Below are positions 16,395 to 25,121 of a stretch of DNA of 38,535 nt, in pieces. The position numbers were made by a program, and so were the translations under genes. Source of the stretch: VGBK01 sp043810615. GTDB lineage: Bacteria > Actinomycetota > Acidimicrobiia > Spongiisociales > UBA11373. The stretch lies in NCBI GenBank assembly GCA_043810615.1, contig JBDROA010000179.1, forward strand, positions 1-38,535, given 5' to 3'. Under the pieces are notes generated by a model that made no database searches, was not told where the DNA came from, and saw only the letters and a program-made list of their open reading frames with translations. Within the stretch, counting starts at the first letter, position 1; every line of letters starts with the position of its first letter.

Positions 16395-16554
16395 GATCGG
16401 CCCGGGCCGCGGGCTACCCGGTGGCCCTTGAGCCCGTCGGCCTTTCGCTTCCGCGAGAGGAGAGGCTCGAGTTCGAAGCGGGTACGGGAGCAGACGGCCT
16501 GGAGAGCGCTCGCGCCACCCGCGGCCCGCCGCTCGGCTTGCCCCGGGAACGGGC

Positions 16555-16587
16555 TAGCATGTTCTCTGCGCACGCGGAACGCGTGCG
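16555..16587 (+). promoter_or_regulatory. Possible promoter and 5' UTR hairpin of the RRM operon
   Basis: TAGCAT (16555-16560) would start a transcript near 16567. Directly there lies a perfect 8-bp hairpin, CGCACGCG with loop GAA and CGCGTGCG (16569-16587). The leader to the ATG at 16730 would be about 160 nt, long for this genome, and could carry RNA-level control. The rest of the gap 16395-16729 shows no gene. Confidence 0.35.
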
Positions 16588-16729
16588 GCGCCTGTCTTTG
16601 CTCCTTCGTCCCGTCGAGCGAAGTCGCCGCAGGGTTCTCCCGGGCTGCCTCGACCCCATCGAAGCCGCCCCCGGGGACCTCCGTGGGGCGTATCCCTTCT
16701 GACGGTGCAAGGCCCGCAAAGGAGCACTC

Positions 16730-16984
16730 ATGCCCACCAAGATCTATGTAGGGAACCTCGCCTTCTCCACCGACTCCGCCGCCCTCCGCTCCCTCTTCGC
16801 CCCCCACGGCGAGGTGACCAGCGCCCAGGTCGTCGAAGACCGCGACACCGGCCGCTCCCGCGGCTTCGGCTTCGTGGAGATGACCTCCGCCGAGGAGGCC
16901 CAGAAGGCCATCGCCGCCACCGACGGCAAGGCCCTGGACGGCCGTCAGCTCAGGGTCAACCTGGCCAAGGCCCGCACCAGTTGA
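16730..16984 (+). CDS. RRM-domain RNA-binding protein
   Basis: An 84-residue single RRM with no extra domain. RNP2 is IYVGNL (5-10) and RNP1 is RGFGFVEM (44-51), both with the aromatic residues that stack on RNA. It resembles the small cyanobacterial Rbp proteins, which bind single-stranded RNA in the cytoplasm. AAAGGAG lies 5 nt before the ATG. Its stop overlaps the TTG start of the IF-1-like gene, and the sigma gene follows, so the three are coupled. Confidence 0.93.
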   Translation: MPTKIYVGNLAFSTDSAALRSLFAPHGEVTSAQVVEDRDTGRSRGFGFVEMTSAEEAQKAIAATDGKALDGRQLRVNLAKARTS

Positions 16985-17280
16985 GCGGCGCGCCGCGGCC
17001 CCGGCCGCGCAACGGGCCTCCGCGACGCAAGCCCGCCTCGGTGCGTGAGCCGGCGCCGGAACGAGTCCCGCAGACGTATCGCACCAGCGGCACGATCAAG
17101 ACCGTGCTGCGCGACGCCAAGTTCCTGGTCGAGACGGAGCAGGGGATGGAAGTAATCGCCCGGGCCGCCGGCCGCATGCGCCGGGGCCGCAAGATCCGCA
17201 TCCTTCCGGGGGACGCCGTCGATATCGAGGTGTCGCTCTACGACCCGACCCGGGGGCGGATCATCTGGCGCCACGTGTAG
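16981..17280 (+). CDS. IF-1-like S1/OB-fold protein (IF-1 paralogue)
   Basis: 99 residues if read from TTG 16981, which overlaps the RRM stop (TTGA). Residues from about 33 match initiation factor IF-1 throughout, ending IRILPGDAVDIEVSLYDPTRGRI. The extra N-terminus is Arg/Pro-rich and basic. GTG 17041 is an alternative start giving 79 residues, closer to IF-1 (about 72). A normal infA is expected in the ribosomal-protein cluster elsewhere, so this is probably a paralogue; whether it acts on ribosomes or as an RNA chaperone is unknown. The stop overlaps the next start (TAGTG). Confidence 0.82.
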   Translation: MSGAPRPRPRNGPPRRKPASVREPAPERVPQTYRTSGTIKTVLRDAKFLVETEQGMEVIARAAGRMRRGRKIRILPGDAVDIEVSLYDPTRGRIIWRHV

Positions 17281-18353
17281 TGGCAGTCGCCCCGAGCGCG
17301 CTCCCCGGCGATGGTGCCCACCGGGACCCGGGACGCCGCGGGGATGCTCCCACTCCGGGGCAAACCGGCTCGGGGCCCGCAGCCCGGCTCCGCCGTGGCC
17401 GCGACGGCCGGCAGCGGCCCTGGGACCGGGGAGCGACAGAGCCGGGGGCTCTGCCCGGCGATTCCCTGTCGCAGTACCTCAGCGCCATGGCCCACTACGA
17501 CCTCCTGACCGCCCAGGAAGAAGTCGCCCTCGCCCAACAGATGGAAGCGGCCGCAGCCACGGCGGCGCGGATCGGCACCCTCGACGCCCCGGATGACGCA
17601 GACGCGATCGCCCTGCGCCGCGCCCTGCGCACCCGGCGCGAGGCGAAGGAGCGATTCGTCTCCGCCAACTTGAGGCTGGTGGTCGCCAACGCCCGCCGCT
17701 ACTCCCGGGCGTCCGGCATCGGCCTCCTCGACCTGATCCAGGAGGGCAATCTGGGCCTGATTCGAGCGGTCGAGAAGTTCGACTGGAGGAAGGGCTTCAA
17801 GTTCTCCACCTACGCCACCTGGTGGATCCGCCAGGCCATCAGCCGAGCGATCGCCGACAAGGAGCGCACCATCCGGATCCCGGTGCACCTCCACGACACG
17901 GTGCGCGCCGTACGGCGCGTGCAGGACGGCCTCAAGGCGGAGTTGGGACGCGAGCCTCGACCCGAGGAGATTGCCGAGCTGACCGGGTTCCCCGTCGACA
18001 GAGTCCAGGTGGCGCTGAAGGTGGCCGGCACGGCTTCCCTCGACCAACCCATCGGCGAGGACGGCGCCTTGCTGGGCGACTTCATCGAGGACGGCGATGC
18101 CGCCGACCCCGCCCAGGTGGCCATCGACGCCGAAACGACCCGCAAGCTGCACCAGCTCATCAGCGAACTGCCCCCTCGCGAGCGTCGGATCCTCGAGCTT
18201 CGCTTTGGGTTCTTCGACGGCGTGCCGCGCACCCTGGGTGAGATCGGGGAGGAGTTCACCCTGACCCGGGAGCGCATCCGCCAGCTCGAGAAGCTCGCCC
18301 TTTGCCGGCTCCGGCATCCCGCTTTCGGCTTGCGCGAGAACGACCTGCGCTAG
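17280..18353 (+). CDS. Group 2 sigma-70 factor (RpoD/SigA-like)
   Basis: 357 residues. Region 1.2 is DSLSQYLSAMAHYDLLTAQE (61-80). Regions 2.1-2.4 include DLIQEGNLGLIRAVEKFD (151-168) and FSTYATWWIRQAI (175-187). Region 3 follows, and region 4 ends with LTRERIRQLEKLALCRLRHP. The long region 1.1 of a primary sigma is replaced by about 60 Arg/Gly/Pro-rich residues. The GTG start overlaps the IF-1-like stop by one base, and no later in-frame start precedes region 1.2, so translation is coupled. Probably an alternative sigma recognising promoters like those of SigA. Confidence 0.93.
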   Translation: MAVAPSALPGDGAHRDPGRRGDAPTPGQTGSGPAARLRRGRDGRQRPWDRGATEPGALPGDSLSQYLSAMAHYDLLTAQEEVALAQQMEAAAATAARIGTLDAPDDADAIALRRALRTRREAKERFVSANLRLVVANARRYSRASGIGLLDLIQEGNLGLIRAVEKFDWRKGFKFSTYATWWIRQAISRAIADKERTIRIPVHLHDTVRAVRRVQDGLKAELGREPRPEEIAELTGFPVDRVQVALKVAGTASLDQPIGEDGALLGDFIEDGDAADPAQVAIDAETTRKLHQLISELPPRERRILELRFGFFDGVPRTLGEIGEEFTLTRERIRQLEKLALCRLRHPAFGLRENDLR

Positions 18354-18403
18354 CCGTGCCCGGCGGCCCGGCGGTCCCGCCCCGGCCCCTTCCCGGCGAC
18401 GGC

Positions 18404-18997
18404 TCAGCCGCTCCGGGGCACCCAGAGGGCCTTGCCCACCGGGACCACCGTCCTGGCGGCCATGCGGTTGATGAGAACGGCGCCCGCCCCGTAGAACGAC
18501 GCTGCCGAGACGCCCAGCAGGGAGACCCCCACCGGCTCCGCGGGCCAGCCGCCCAGCAACTGCCCCACCAGGAGGAAGATGGCGAGGTCGATCCCGATCA
18601 GCACGGTGAAGAAGACCTTGTTGGTCATGGTCGCCGCCACCGTGAGAATCAGGCTGAAGACCAGGAACCCGATCAGGCCGTGGGCGTAGTGGGTGGTATC
18701 GACGGCGGCATCGGTGAAGATGGTGATCAGCAGAGTGAGCGACACCGCGTACCACAGAAGCGAGTAGGCGGTGAAGGCGGTGCCCCCGAATATGTTGGCC
18801 CGCCGGAAGTCGATGATCCCGGCGATCAGTTGGGCCGTGGCCCCCAGGAAGAGCGTCCTAGGGTTCATCAGCGACTTGTCGGCCGCCGAGGCCCAGCCCA
18901 GGTCTGTGAGTCCCAGGACCAGGGCGGCCACCGCCAGTCCGATCAGGCCCAGCGGGGCCGGCTCGGCGGGCATGGTCGCGGGGACGTCGTCCGCCAT
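18404..18997 (-). CDS. Acetate/succinate transporter, GPR1/FUN34/YaaH (SatP) family
   Basis: 197 residues with six hydrophobic helices. It has the N-terminal family motif (EPAPLGLIGLA, 12-22; consensus NPAPLGL) and FRRANIFGGTAFTAYSLLWY in the middle. The family takes up acetate and related short acids with protons. Start ATG 18997 follows GGGAGGGAAG. It converges on the sigma gene with a 50-nt gap, GC-rich but without a clear terminator. Confidence 0.9.
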   Translation of the reverse strand: MADDVPATMPAEPAPLGLIGLAVAALVLGLTDLGWASAADKSLMNPRTLFLGATAQLIAGIIDFRRANIFGGTAFTAYSLLWYAVSLTLLITIFTDAAVDTTHYAHGLIGFLVFSLILTVAATMTNKVFFTVLIGIDLAIFLLVGQLLGGWPAEPVGVSLLGVSAASFYGAGAVLINRMAARTVVPVGKALWVPRSG

Positions 18998-19026
18998 CTG
19001 CTTCCCTCCCAGGAGCGCGGACGGCG

Positions 19027-19032
19027 ACGCTA
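19027..19032 (-). promoter_or_regulatory. -10 box of the acetate transporter gene
   Basis: The minus strand reads TAGCGT about 30 nt before the ATG, leaving a short leader that holds the strong ribosome site. Confidence 0.4.
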
Positions 19033-19181
19033 GCAGAGCAGGTCCCGCGCGGTTAGCGGCAGTTCACGCCGGGCCCGCGAACCGGGCGGCGGCGCATGGA
19101 GGTGCAGCGCCGGGCGGCCGGTTCGCCCGGGGAGGCGACGCGGCGAGGTGGTCCCACCGCTCTGCCAGACTCGCGGCCGCA

Positions 19182-19967
19182 ATGACTACGGGACTGCACC
19201 TGGAGCGGGTGTCCAACCTGCGCGACCTGGGAGGCTTGCCCACGGGGGATGGCCGACGGGTGGTGCCCGGGCGCATCTACCGCTCCGGCTCGCTCCACGA
19301 GATGACCGAGGCCGACCGGCGCGCCCTGGAGTCGTGGCGGGTCCGCACCGTCGTGGACCTTCGCTCTGCCTGGGAGCAGCGCCTGCACCCCTTCGAATGG
19401 CCGGCGGGGAAGCTCGTCGCGGCTCCCCTGGCGAGCGACGAGGCCGTCGCCGGGATCTTCAGCCGATTCCTCAGCGGCGCGCTGACGGAGAGCGAGATGG
19501 CCGACTGGTGGGCCACCACCGGGGTCTTCGACGCCCCGGCGCGGTACCCCGAATCGGTGCGCGCCGTGTTCGCTGCTCTGCTCGAAGCCGCGCCCGGGGA
19601 GGCGGTCCTCTTCCACTGCACCGGCGGCAAGGACCGCACCGGCGCCGTCTCGGCCCTGGTCCTTCGGGCCCTGGGCGCCACCCCGGAGGCCATCGTGGCC
19701 GACTTCGTGGCCAGCAACGGTGCTCTGGCCACCCCGGAGCGCCTCGAGGAACTGGCCGCCCGTCTCAACCAGGGCCGGACGCAGCCGCTGACCCCCGAAG
19801 CCCTCTTCGCGCTGTCGGGCGTCCGGGGAGAGTGGCTCGAAGTGATGTTCGGCCGCCTCGCCGCCCGGTTCGGCTCGGTGGAGGCCTACCTGGCCGAGGC
19901 GCTGGGCGTGGGCGCTGCCGAATCGGCCCTCCTCCGGGCCCGCTACCTGGAGCCGACCGCGGGTTAG
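19182..19967 (+). CDS. Tyrosine-protein phosphatase (Tyr_phosphatase-like, PtpB type)
   Basis: 261 residues. The active-site loop FHCTGGKDRTG has the nucleophile C146 and R152. The N-terminus (VSNLRDLGGLPTGDGRRVVPGRIYRS) is the signature of the bacterial PtpB/LipA-type phosphatases, which remove phosphate from proteins or phosphoinositides. Start ATG 19182 begins right before that signature; a longer in-frame ORF upstream is antisense to the transporter. No ribosome site is visible, so it may have a very short leader. Confidence 0.9.
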   Translation: MTTGLHLERVSNLRDLGGLPTGDGRRVVPGRIYRSGSLHEMTEADRRALESWRVRTVVDLRSAWEQRLHPFEWPAGKLVAAPLASDEAVAGIFSRFLSGALTESEMADWWATTGVFDAPARYPESVRAVFAALLEAAPGEAVLFHCTGGKDRTGAVSALVLRALGATPEAIVADFVASNGALATPERLEELAARLNQGRTQPLTPEALFALSGVRGEWLEVMFGRLAARFGSVEAYLAEALGVGAAESALLRARYLEPTAG

Positions 19968-20113
19968 GGGGGCAGCTCGGCTCAGCCCAGGTCGAGAGCG
20001 ACCATCGACCGCACGGAGCAGCATCAGGGTGTCACGCGCTCGAAGTGCTCTCGTAGCAGGCCAATAGCCCAGAGTCACCACACGGTGTCACATGCAGCGC
20101 CGCTTCCTCCCGA

Positions 20114-20251
20114 GTGGTGCCATGCGCCATCCGGGTAGTCCGCGCTCGCGACGCAGCCGCGGTGTACCGCCACCCGAATGCCGAAGTAGCCCGTCTGGAA
20201 CAAGCAGGACTCCCGCGCCAAGTCGGCCGCGACTACTTCGCCGTTCCGAAC
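20114..20251 (+). pseudogene. Remnant of an AbiEi-like winged-helix gene
   Basis: A short frame encodes RVVRARDAAAVYRHPNAEVARLEQ and then AGLPRQVGRDYFAVP, which matches the N-terminal winged helix of actinobacterial AbiEi-type antitoxin/regulator proteins as I remember them. The match stops near 20250 and the frame soon ends; the long remainder of such a protein is missing. The whole gap 19968-20508 holds no intact gene. Identification rests on a short stretch. Confidence 0.35.
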
Positions 20252-20508
20252 AGTGCTTCGACCACAGCGGCTGGCGCGGCCGAGTCACGAGGCTTGTGAA
20301 GTTGGCGGTCCCCATCGGCGGCCTCTCTCCCGCCTACGGCTTCACCACATCACCGACTTCGCCGCCCGAGCCCTGCTCCTCGCCCTCAGCGTGGCAGCAT
20401 GACCCCGCCGAGGACGAGGGACCCATCCCACGCCACCGCGCAGAACCACCCTTGAGGGTCGACCAACGCACAGTCGAGCGCGGGGCTGGTCAGCGAGGTG
20501 GGCGGGTC

Positions 20509-21414
20509 CTACTCGAACTCCTCGGCTTCGTCGCCGGTGCAGAAGACGGAGAAGTCCTCCCCGCGCAGAGCCCGCTCATCGGTGGCGAGCAGGTACCGCT
20601 CGTCCTGTTCCCGCGCGCGGATGGCGCACTCCTCCATGGCCCGCAACCGGTCGATGATCCCGCGCTCGTCCAGCAGAGCCTTGCCGGCCGCGAAGAGTCC
20701 CGTACTGCCGCAGAGCAAGACCGCCTCATCGAAGATCTTGCATGCCACCATCCGCCGGACGGTGTCGAACTCGGCCTGCTCGCGCAACCTGCTGAACCGC
20801 TTGACGACGTAGTCGATCTCCTCGCGGAAGGCAGGGTTCTTGAGGTACCGGAACTTCTCCTGGTAGATCGCTTCATCCAGCTGGGTCACCAGCTCGCCCG
20901 GCGCATCATCACTTACGATCACCACGATGTCCAGGTCGGAGCCGCGCACCATTCCACCAGTGCTGCGCTCCGGCCGATTCACGTCGTGTGCCATCTCGTA
21001 GACGATGTCGCCGGCCAGCACTGCGCAGAAACGTTTCTCCCCGTCGGCCTCGACGGTGAACCGCGCGGCGATGTCGGTCACGATGCGCGTCGCCAGTTCC
21101 AACTTCTTCTGGCTGACGTTCTTGACGTGCGCCTGGAGTTCCTGGCTCCGCAGCTCGATCGCAGCGGGATCCTGCGAGAGCCCTACCACCGTGTACGTGA
21201 GGAACTCCCGCAGGATGGACGGAGACAAGCGAGCGTAGCCATCGACCCGCCGGTCGACCCTGAGGTAACGTCGGCCCACCCTCCGGGTCACCAGCCGGGG
21301 AGACAGCATGCACGCCTTCCACACCGCGAACGTCTCGCCGCCCAGTGCCTCATGGATCTCGGAGCCCGTCAGGGGAGCCGTTCGCTCCAGCAGGTCGATG
21401 ACTCGCTCCTGCAT
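20509..21414 (-). CDS. Winged-helix plus polymerase-beta-type nucleotidyltransferase
   Basis: 301 residues. The N-terminal part (1-75, ERVIDLLERTAPLTGSEIHEALG) looks like a winged helix. The central domain has GSDLDIVVI (158-166), the metal-binding motif of pol-beta nucleotidyltransferases, with a possible third acidic residue at EEIDYVV (198-204). The C-terminal half is helical. It is the last gene of the amino-sugar operon, 8 nt after the NagB-like gene, so it is probably tied to that pathway as regulator or modifying enzyme, but the target is unknown. I rejected the longer start at 21483 because it runs far into the NagB-like gene. Confidence 0.72.
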   Translation of the reverse strand: MQERVIDLLERTAPLTGSEIHEALGGETFAVWKACMLSPRLVTRRVGRRYLRVDRRVDGYARLSPSILREFLTYTVVGLSQDPAAIELRSQELQAHVKNVSQKKLELATRIVTDIAARFTVEADGEKRFCAVLAGDIVYEMAHDVNRPERSTGGMVRGSDLDIVVIVSDDAPGELVTQLDEAIYQEKFRYLKNPAFREEIDYVVKRFSRLREQAEFDTVRRMVACKIFDEAVLLCGSTGLFAAGKALLDERGIIDRLRAMEECAIRAREQDERYLLATDERALRGEDFSVFCTGDEAEEFE

Positions 21415-21422
21415 CGGAGGCT

Positions 21423-22445
21423 CTACCGCACGCGGCCCGTGTCCGGGTCGCGGGCAAAGCTCAGATCCGCCACCCGCTCGCACGGTTGCTCGCGCACGTC
21501 GATGATCCCGTACCCTCGTGCCTCGACTTCGGAACTGCGAGCCAGCACCTCCGCCGCGGCCGCCCCGTCCACAACGTAGACGAGCGTGCCGCCCTCTTCC
21601 ACGAACGTCTGACCGCGGGAGGCCGGGACGTCACACGTGACCGGGCCCAGGACAGACTCGCAGATCGGGCCGGTCTTGCGGGCACCGTTGGCGAGCACGA
21701 CGATGGTTCGCGCCTGGTAGACCAGGTCCGCACCCATGGAGATGGCGTATTGGGGGCTGTCTTCGATGGCCCGGAAGTGCCCGTCGGCAACGGCGTTCTC
21801 CACAGTGTTGTCGTCCAGCTTGACAAGCAGCACGGGGGAGGCATCGAAGGGAACCCCGCTCTCGTGAAAGGCCACATGACCTCGCCCGCCGATGCCGACC
21901 ACGTGCAGGTCGATGCCGCCGGCAGATGCGATCTTCCTCGCGTACCCGTCGAGGATCTCCTCCTTGATGAAACGCAAGACGCCCTCGGCGCGGTCCTTGA
22001 TCACAACCGCCTTACCCTTGTTCGTCCCCTGCATCTCGTAGCAGTGCGGGTATCGCTCGAGCGCCTCGATCAGTTCTGCTTGGTCCACCAGCGTCCCCCA
22101 GGGCACATTCGTCTCGCGGAATGGCCGCTCCAGAAAGGCGAAGAGCTCCGACACCATGAAGTAGGTGTATGACTCCGGGTGGAGAGCGCGCTGCTGTGCG
22201 TTCTCCCCGGGGAGGCCCACGTACTCATCCAGGTTGAACGAGCGGACCCGGCAAGAGTCGATCCGGCCGGCGTTGAACGCCTTGGCCAGGTGTTTGTAGA
22301 GCCCAGTGGGGGTGTTGCCCGTTGCCAGGCCGAGCACATACTCATCCTTGACCGACTGCTTCTCGCGGATGTCGGCCTCGACGACGTTGGCGGCCATCTT
22401 GCTCATCTGGTCGAAGTCCCGGGTCACATAGATGGTGAGGCTCAT
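21423..22445 (-). CDS. nagB: NagB/GPI-like glucosamine-6-phosphate deaminase or isomerase, atypical
   Basis: 340 residues versus about 240-266 for usual NagB. The fold motifs LGLATGNTPTGLYKHL (38-53) and FNLDEYVGLP (70-79, with catalytic D73) are intact. At the second active-site loop the usual GNDGHIAFNEP reads GGRGHVAFHES: His190 and Glu195 are kept, but the position of E. coli D141 is Arg188. There is an insertion at 122-175 and a C-terminal extension. NagB converts GlcN-6-P to fructose-6-P and ammonia; with glmM next door the reverse, biosynthetic, direction is plausible. Start ATG 22445 follows GGAGAAG. Confidence 0.8.
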   Translation of the reverse strand: MSLTIYVTRDFDQMSKMAANVVEADIREKQSVKDEYVLGLATGNTPTGLYKHLAKAFNAGRIDSCRVRSFNLDEYVGLPGENAQQRALHPESYTYFMVSELFAFLERPFRETNVPWGTLVDQAELIEALERYPHCYEMQGTNKGKAVVIKDRAEGVLRFIKEEILDGYARKIASAGGIDLHVVGIGGRGHVAFHESGVPFDASPVLLVKLDDNTVENAVADGHFRAIEDSPQYAISMGADLVYQARTIVVLANGARKTGPICESVLGPVTCDVPASRGQTFVEEGGTLVYVVDGAAAAEVLARSSEVEARGYGIIDVREQPCERVADLSFARDPDTGRVR

Positions 22446-22460
22446 CTCACTTCTCCATCT

Positions 22461-23810
22461 TCAGCCGATAGCAGCTTCGACGACGTCCGCTACCTCGCGG
22501 GCGTACTTCTCGGTCAATTCCAGGGTGGGGCCTTCCACCATGACGCGGCACATGTTCTGGGTGCCCGAGTAGCGCACGAGCACCCGACCCTTGCCCTCGA
22601 GTTCCGCCTCCACCCGCGCAATCGCGGCCACGATCTCCGGGACGCTGCTGATTTCCGGCTTGCGCGCGACCTCCACGTTGATCAGCTTCTGCGGGTAGAC
22701 GTCCATCAACGCGGCCAACTCCGAGAGTGGCTGACGGGCCTTGAGCATGGCAGCGACGAGCTGCAGGGCGGTGAGGATGCCGTCGCCGGTCGTGTGGTTC
22801 CTGAGGAAGATCACGTGGCCGGACTCCTCTCCCCCGATGACGGCTCCAAGTCGCTGCATGTCCTCGAGGACGTACCGGTCGCCGACCCTTGAGGCGTGGT
22901 GTCGGAACCCGTACTTCTCACAGGCGACCCTCAGGCCCAAGTTGCTCATAACCGTGCTGACCAGCAGGTCGTTTGTGAGCCGACCTTCCTTCTTGAGCTG
23001 GGTCGCGCAGATGATGAGGATCTGGTCGCCGGCAATCTCGTTGCCAAGCTCGTCGACGGCGATGAGCCGGTCGCCGTCGCCGTCGAACGCCAGCCCGATC
23101 ACCGACCCGGTTTCCAGCACAGTCCTGCGCAAGTCCTGCGTGTGCTGCGAGCCGCAGTTGTCGTTGATGTTCAGTCCGTTGGGAGCGTTGTGAATCACGG
23201 TGACATCGGCGCCCAGCTCCTGGAAAACCGCAGGGCCAACCCTGTATGTGGCGCCATTTCCGACGTCCATGGCGATCTTGATGCCTTCGACGGACAGGCC
23301 CCGCGGGAAGGTCTCCTTGAGGAAGGCGATGTAGCGACCGATGGCGTCGTCCAATCGGACGGCGCGGCCCATGTCGTGCGCAGCGGGCACCATGGTCGGC
23401 AAGTCCCCGCCGAGGATGAGCTCTTCGATCTCGGCTTCCTCCTCGTCCGTCAGTTTGAGGCCCGAGCCCGAGAAGACCTTGATCCCGTTGTCCTGGTAAG
23501 GGTTGTGCGAAGCCGAGACAACGAAGCCGGCGTCGGCGCGCATGCTCTCGGTGATGTAGGCGATCCCCGGCGTAGGCATGACGCCGACCATCTGCGCGAC
23601 GCCGCCCATCGAGGTGACGCCGGCCTCCAGGGCGCTCTCCAACATGTAGCCGGAGATGCGGGTGTCCTTACCGATGATCACTCGGGTCTGGTGGTTCTTC
23701 TTCTTGAGGACGTAGGTGACCGCCTGCCCCAGAGCGAACGCGACCGCAGCATCCATGGGATAGCGATTGGCTTCGCCTCGGATCCCGTCGGTTCCAAACA
23801 ACTTCCCCAT
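22461..23810 (-). CDS. glmM: Phosphoglucosamine mutase GlmM
   Basis: 449 residues, family length. It opens with GKLFGTDGIRGEAN, has the phosphoserine loop SASHNP with S101, the magnesium loop DGDGDR, and a C-terminal phosphate-binding RYSGTQNMCRVM. It converts GlcN-6-P to GlcN-1-P for UDP-GlcNAc. Start ATG 23810 with GGGAG upstream; 40 nt after the beta-helix gene and 15 nt before the NagB-like gene. A second glmM in the normal housekeeping location is possible. Confidence 0.94.
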   Translation of the reverse strand: MGKLFGTDGIRGEANRYPMDAAVAFALGQAVTYVLKKKNHQTRVIIGKDTRISGYMLESALEAGVTSMGGVAQMVGVMPTPGIAYITESMRADAGFVVSASHNPYQDNGIKVFSGSGLKLTDEEEAEIEELILGGDLPTMVPAAHDMGRAVRLDDAIGRYIAFLKETFPRGLSVEGIKIAMDVGNGATYRVGPAVFQELGADVTVIHNAPNGLNINDNCGSQHTQDLRRTVLETGSVIGLAFDGDGDRLIAVDELGNEIAGDQILIICATQLKKEGRLTNDLLVSTVMSNLGLRVACEKYGFRHHASRVGDRYVLEDMQRLGAVIGGEESGHVIFLRNHTTGDGILTALQLVAAMLKARQPLSELAALMDVYPQKLINVEVARKPEISSVPEIVAAIARVEAELEGKGRVLVRYSGTQNMCRVMVEGPTLELTEKYAREVADVVEAAIG

Positions 23811-23850
23811 TGGGCTTCTCCCGTTCGTTGGCGATTCGCCTTTCGGCTGC

Positions 23851-25062
23851 TCAGGCGGTAGCGAAAAGATCCATAGATGGCACCAGCGATCCGGCCTGCG
23901 CGCACAGGTCGTCGACGATCTGTTGCAGCCACTGCACTCCCGCGGCGGAGATCTCTGGGGGCAGTGTCCGGATGGTGGTTACGTAGTCGGCGGGAGAGTG
24001 CCCGACGCTCGACCAGAAGGCCGCCAGGAATTCCTCTCCGGGGTGGACCTCGGGCGCGTCGAAGAGCGCGAGCACCTCGGTGATGCGTTCGCGAAGTTCC
24101 TTGCGCGCCTGGTCATCAGGTGACACGGTGGCGACCATAGCCATGAGCCGCATGGTGCGTTCCCGCTTGGCCGCAGCCAGCGTCTCCCGCGCGCCCTCAT
24201 AGACCAGAAGCCCCAGGTCCTGCGCTTCGAAGAAGGGCCGGCGAACGGAGGCGTACCACTTCTCGAGTGCGGACAGATTGGCCAGGTAGACGATGTTCCT
24301 CGCGACCGCCCGAGAGAGCCTCCTGTACACACGGGGGCCAACGGGGCGCCGCAGTCCGGGCAACGCCTCGGTCACGACGAGCATGCCGTCCTCGAGCACA
24401 TCGTCACGCAGCACCGATCCTGCCGCGACCACCGTCCCGAAGCCTGTGCCCACCGGGCCGACGGCCCCTCCCTGACCTCCCAGGAAGATCGGCGGCTGAT
24501 TGAGCATGACGCCGCGCGGCACGTCCCCGAAGAGCGACGCCGTCGCCTTGTTGCCGTCAGGGGTGTAGTTGAAGTGGATGTACGAAGAGCCCACTTCACT
24601 GTGGTCCTTACGACTCGTGCCGCCGGCCATCAGGCAATCACAGAAGTTGATGAGGCTGCCGAGGGTGACGAAGGGGAAGAGAATGGTCTGCTTCAACCCG
24701 ACGCAGTGGGCACCATTGGCCTCCTCCTCGAGGAGGGTACCCTCTCGCACGTGGGCGCCCAGTCCCATGTTCGCCTTCTGCAGGAACACCGACTTCGAGA
24801 AGTAGCCCCCTCTGAGCTCGACACCGGGACCCAACTGACAGTTGTCGATTGTGACCGGCCCCTCCGCTCCCAGCTTGACCCCCGCGGAGATGACCGTCTT
24901 CCCGCCGTAGATGCGACAACCCGGGTAGATCGTCACGCCGCCGCCGGAGATCCGGTCCGGATCGACCTCAGAACCGATGTCCAGACTCAGGGGATTCGGG
25001 ATATCAACCCCTTTGCGCAGCAATCGCATTGCCGTCTCGTAGCCCCTCACCGGCACTTCCAT
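23851..25062 (-). CDS. Left-handed beta-helix GlmU-like protein
   Basis: 403 residues. Hexapeptide repeats begin around residue 38 (VTIYPGCRIYGGKTVISAGVK) and continue to about 225, with the conserved stretch FCDCLMAGGTSRKDHSEVGS and GFGTVVAAGSVLRDDV. The C-terminal 170 residues are helical. Similar proteins are annotated, as I recall, as UDP-N-acetylglucosamine pyrophosphorylase-related, but the Rossmann-type pyrophosphorylase domain of GlmU is absent. An acyl- or nucleotidyltransferase acting on GlcN-1-P is plausible given glmM next to it. First gene of the operon; start ATG 25062 follows AGAGAGG. Confidence 0.8.
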   Translation of the reverse strand: MEVPVRGYETAMRLLRKGVDIPNPLSLDIGSEVDPDRISGGGVTIYPGCRIYGGKTVISAGVKLGAEGPVTIDNCQLGPGVELRGGYFSKSVFLQKANMGLGAHVREGTLLEEEANGAHCVGLKQTILFPFVTLGSLINFCDCLMAGGTSRKDHSEVGSSYIHFNYTPDGNKATASLFGDVPRGVMLNQPPIFLGGQGGAVGPVGTGFGTVVAAGSVLRDDVLEDGMLVVTEALPGLRRPVGPRVYRRLSRAVARNIVYLANLSALEKWYASVRRPFFEAQDLGLLVYEGARETLAAAKRERTMRLMAMVATVSPDDQARKELRERITEVLALFDAPEVHPGEEFLAAFWSSVGHSPADYVTTIRTLPPEISAAGVQWLQQIVDDLCAQAGSLVPSMDLFATA

Positions 25063-25121
25063 GTGGTACCTCTCTGCTCCGCCCGTTGCGGGAGGTGGGT
25101 TTCGGGCGAGTTCGGGGATGG

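Noticed and set aside
20114..21414. AbiE toxin-antitoxin pair (AbiEi-like fragment plus nucleotidyltransferase)
   Set aside because: The genes face each other, the AbiEi-like part is only a fragment, and the nucleotidyltransferase belongs to the amino-sugar operon by spacing.
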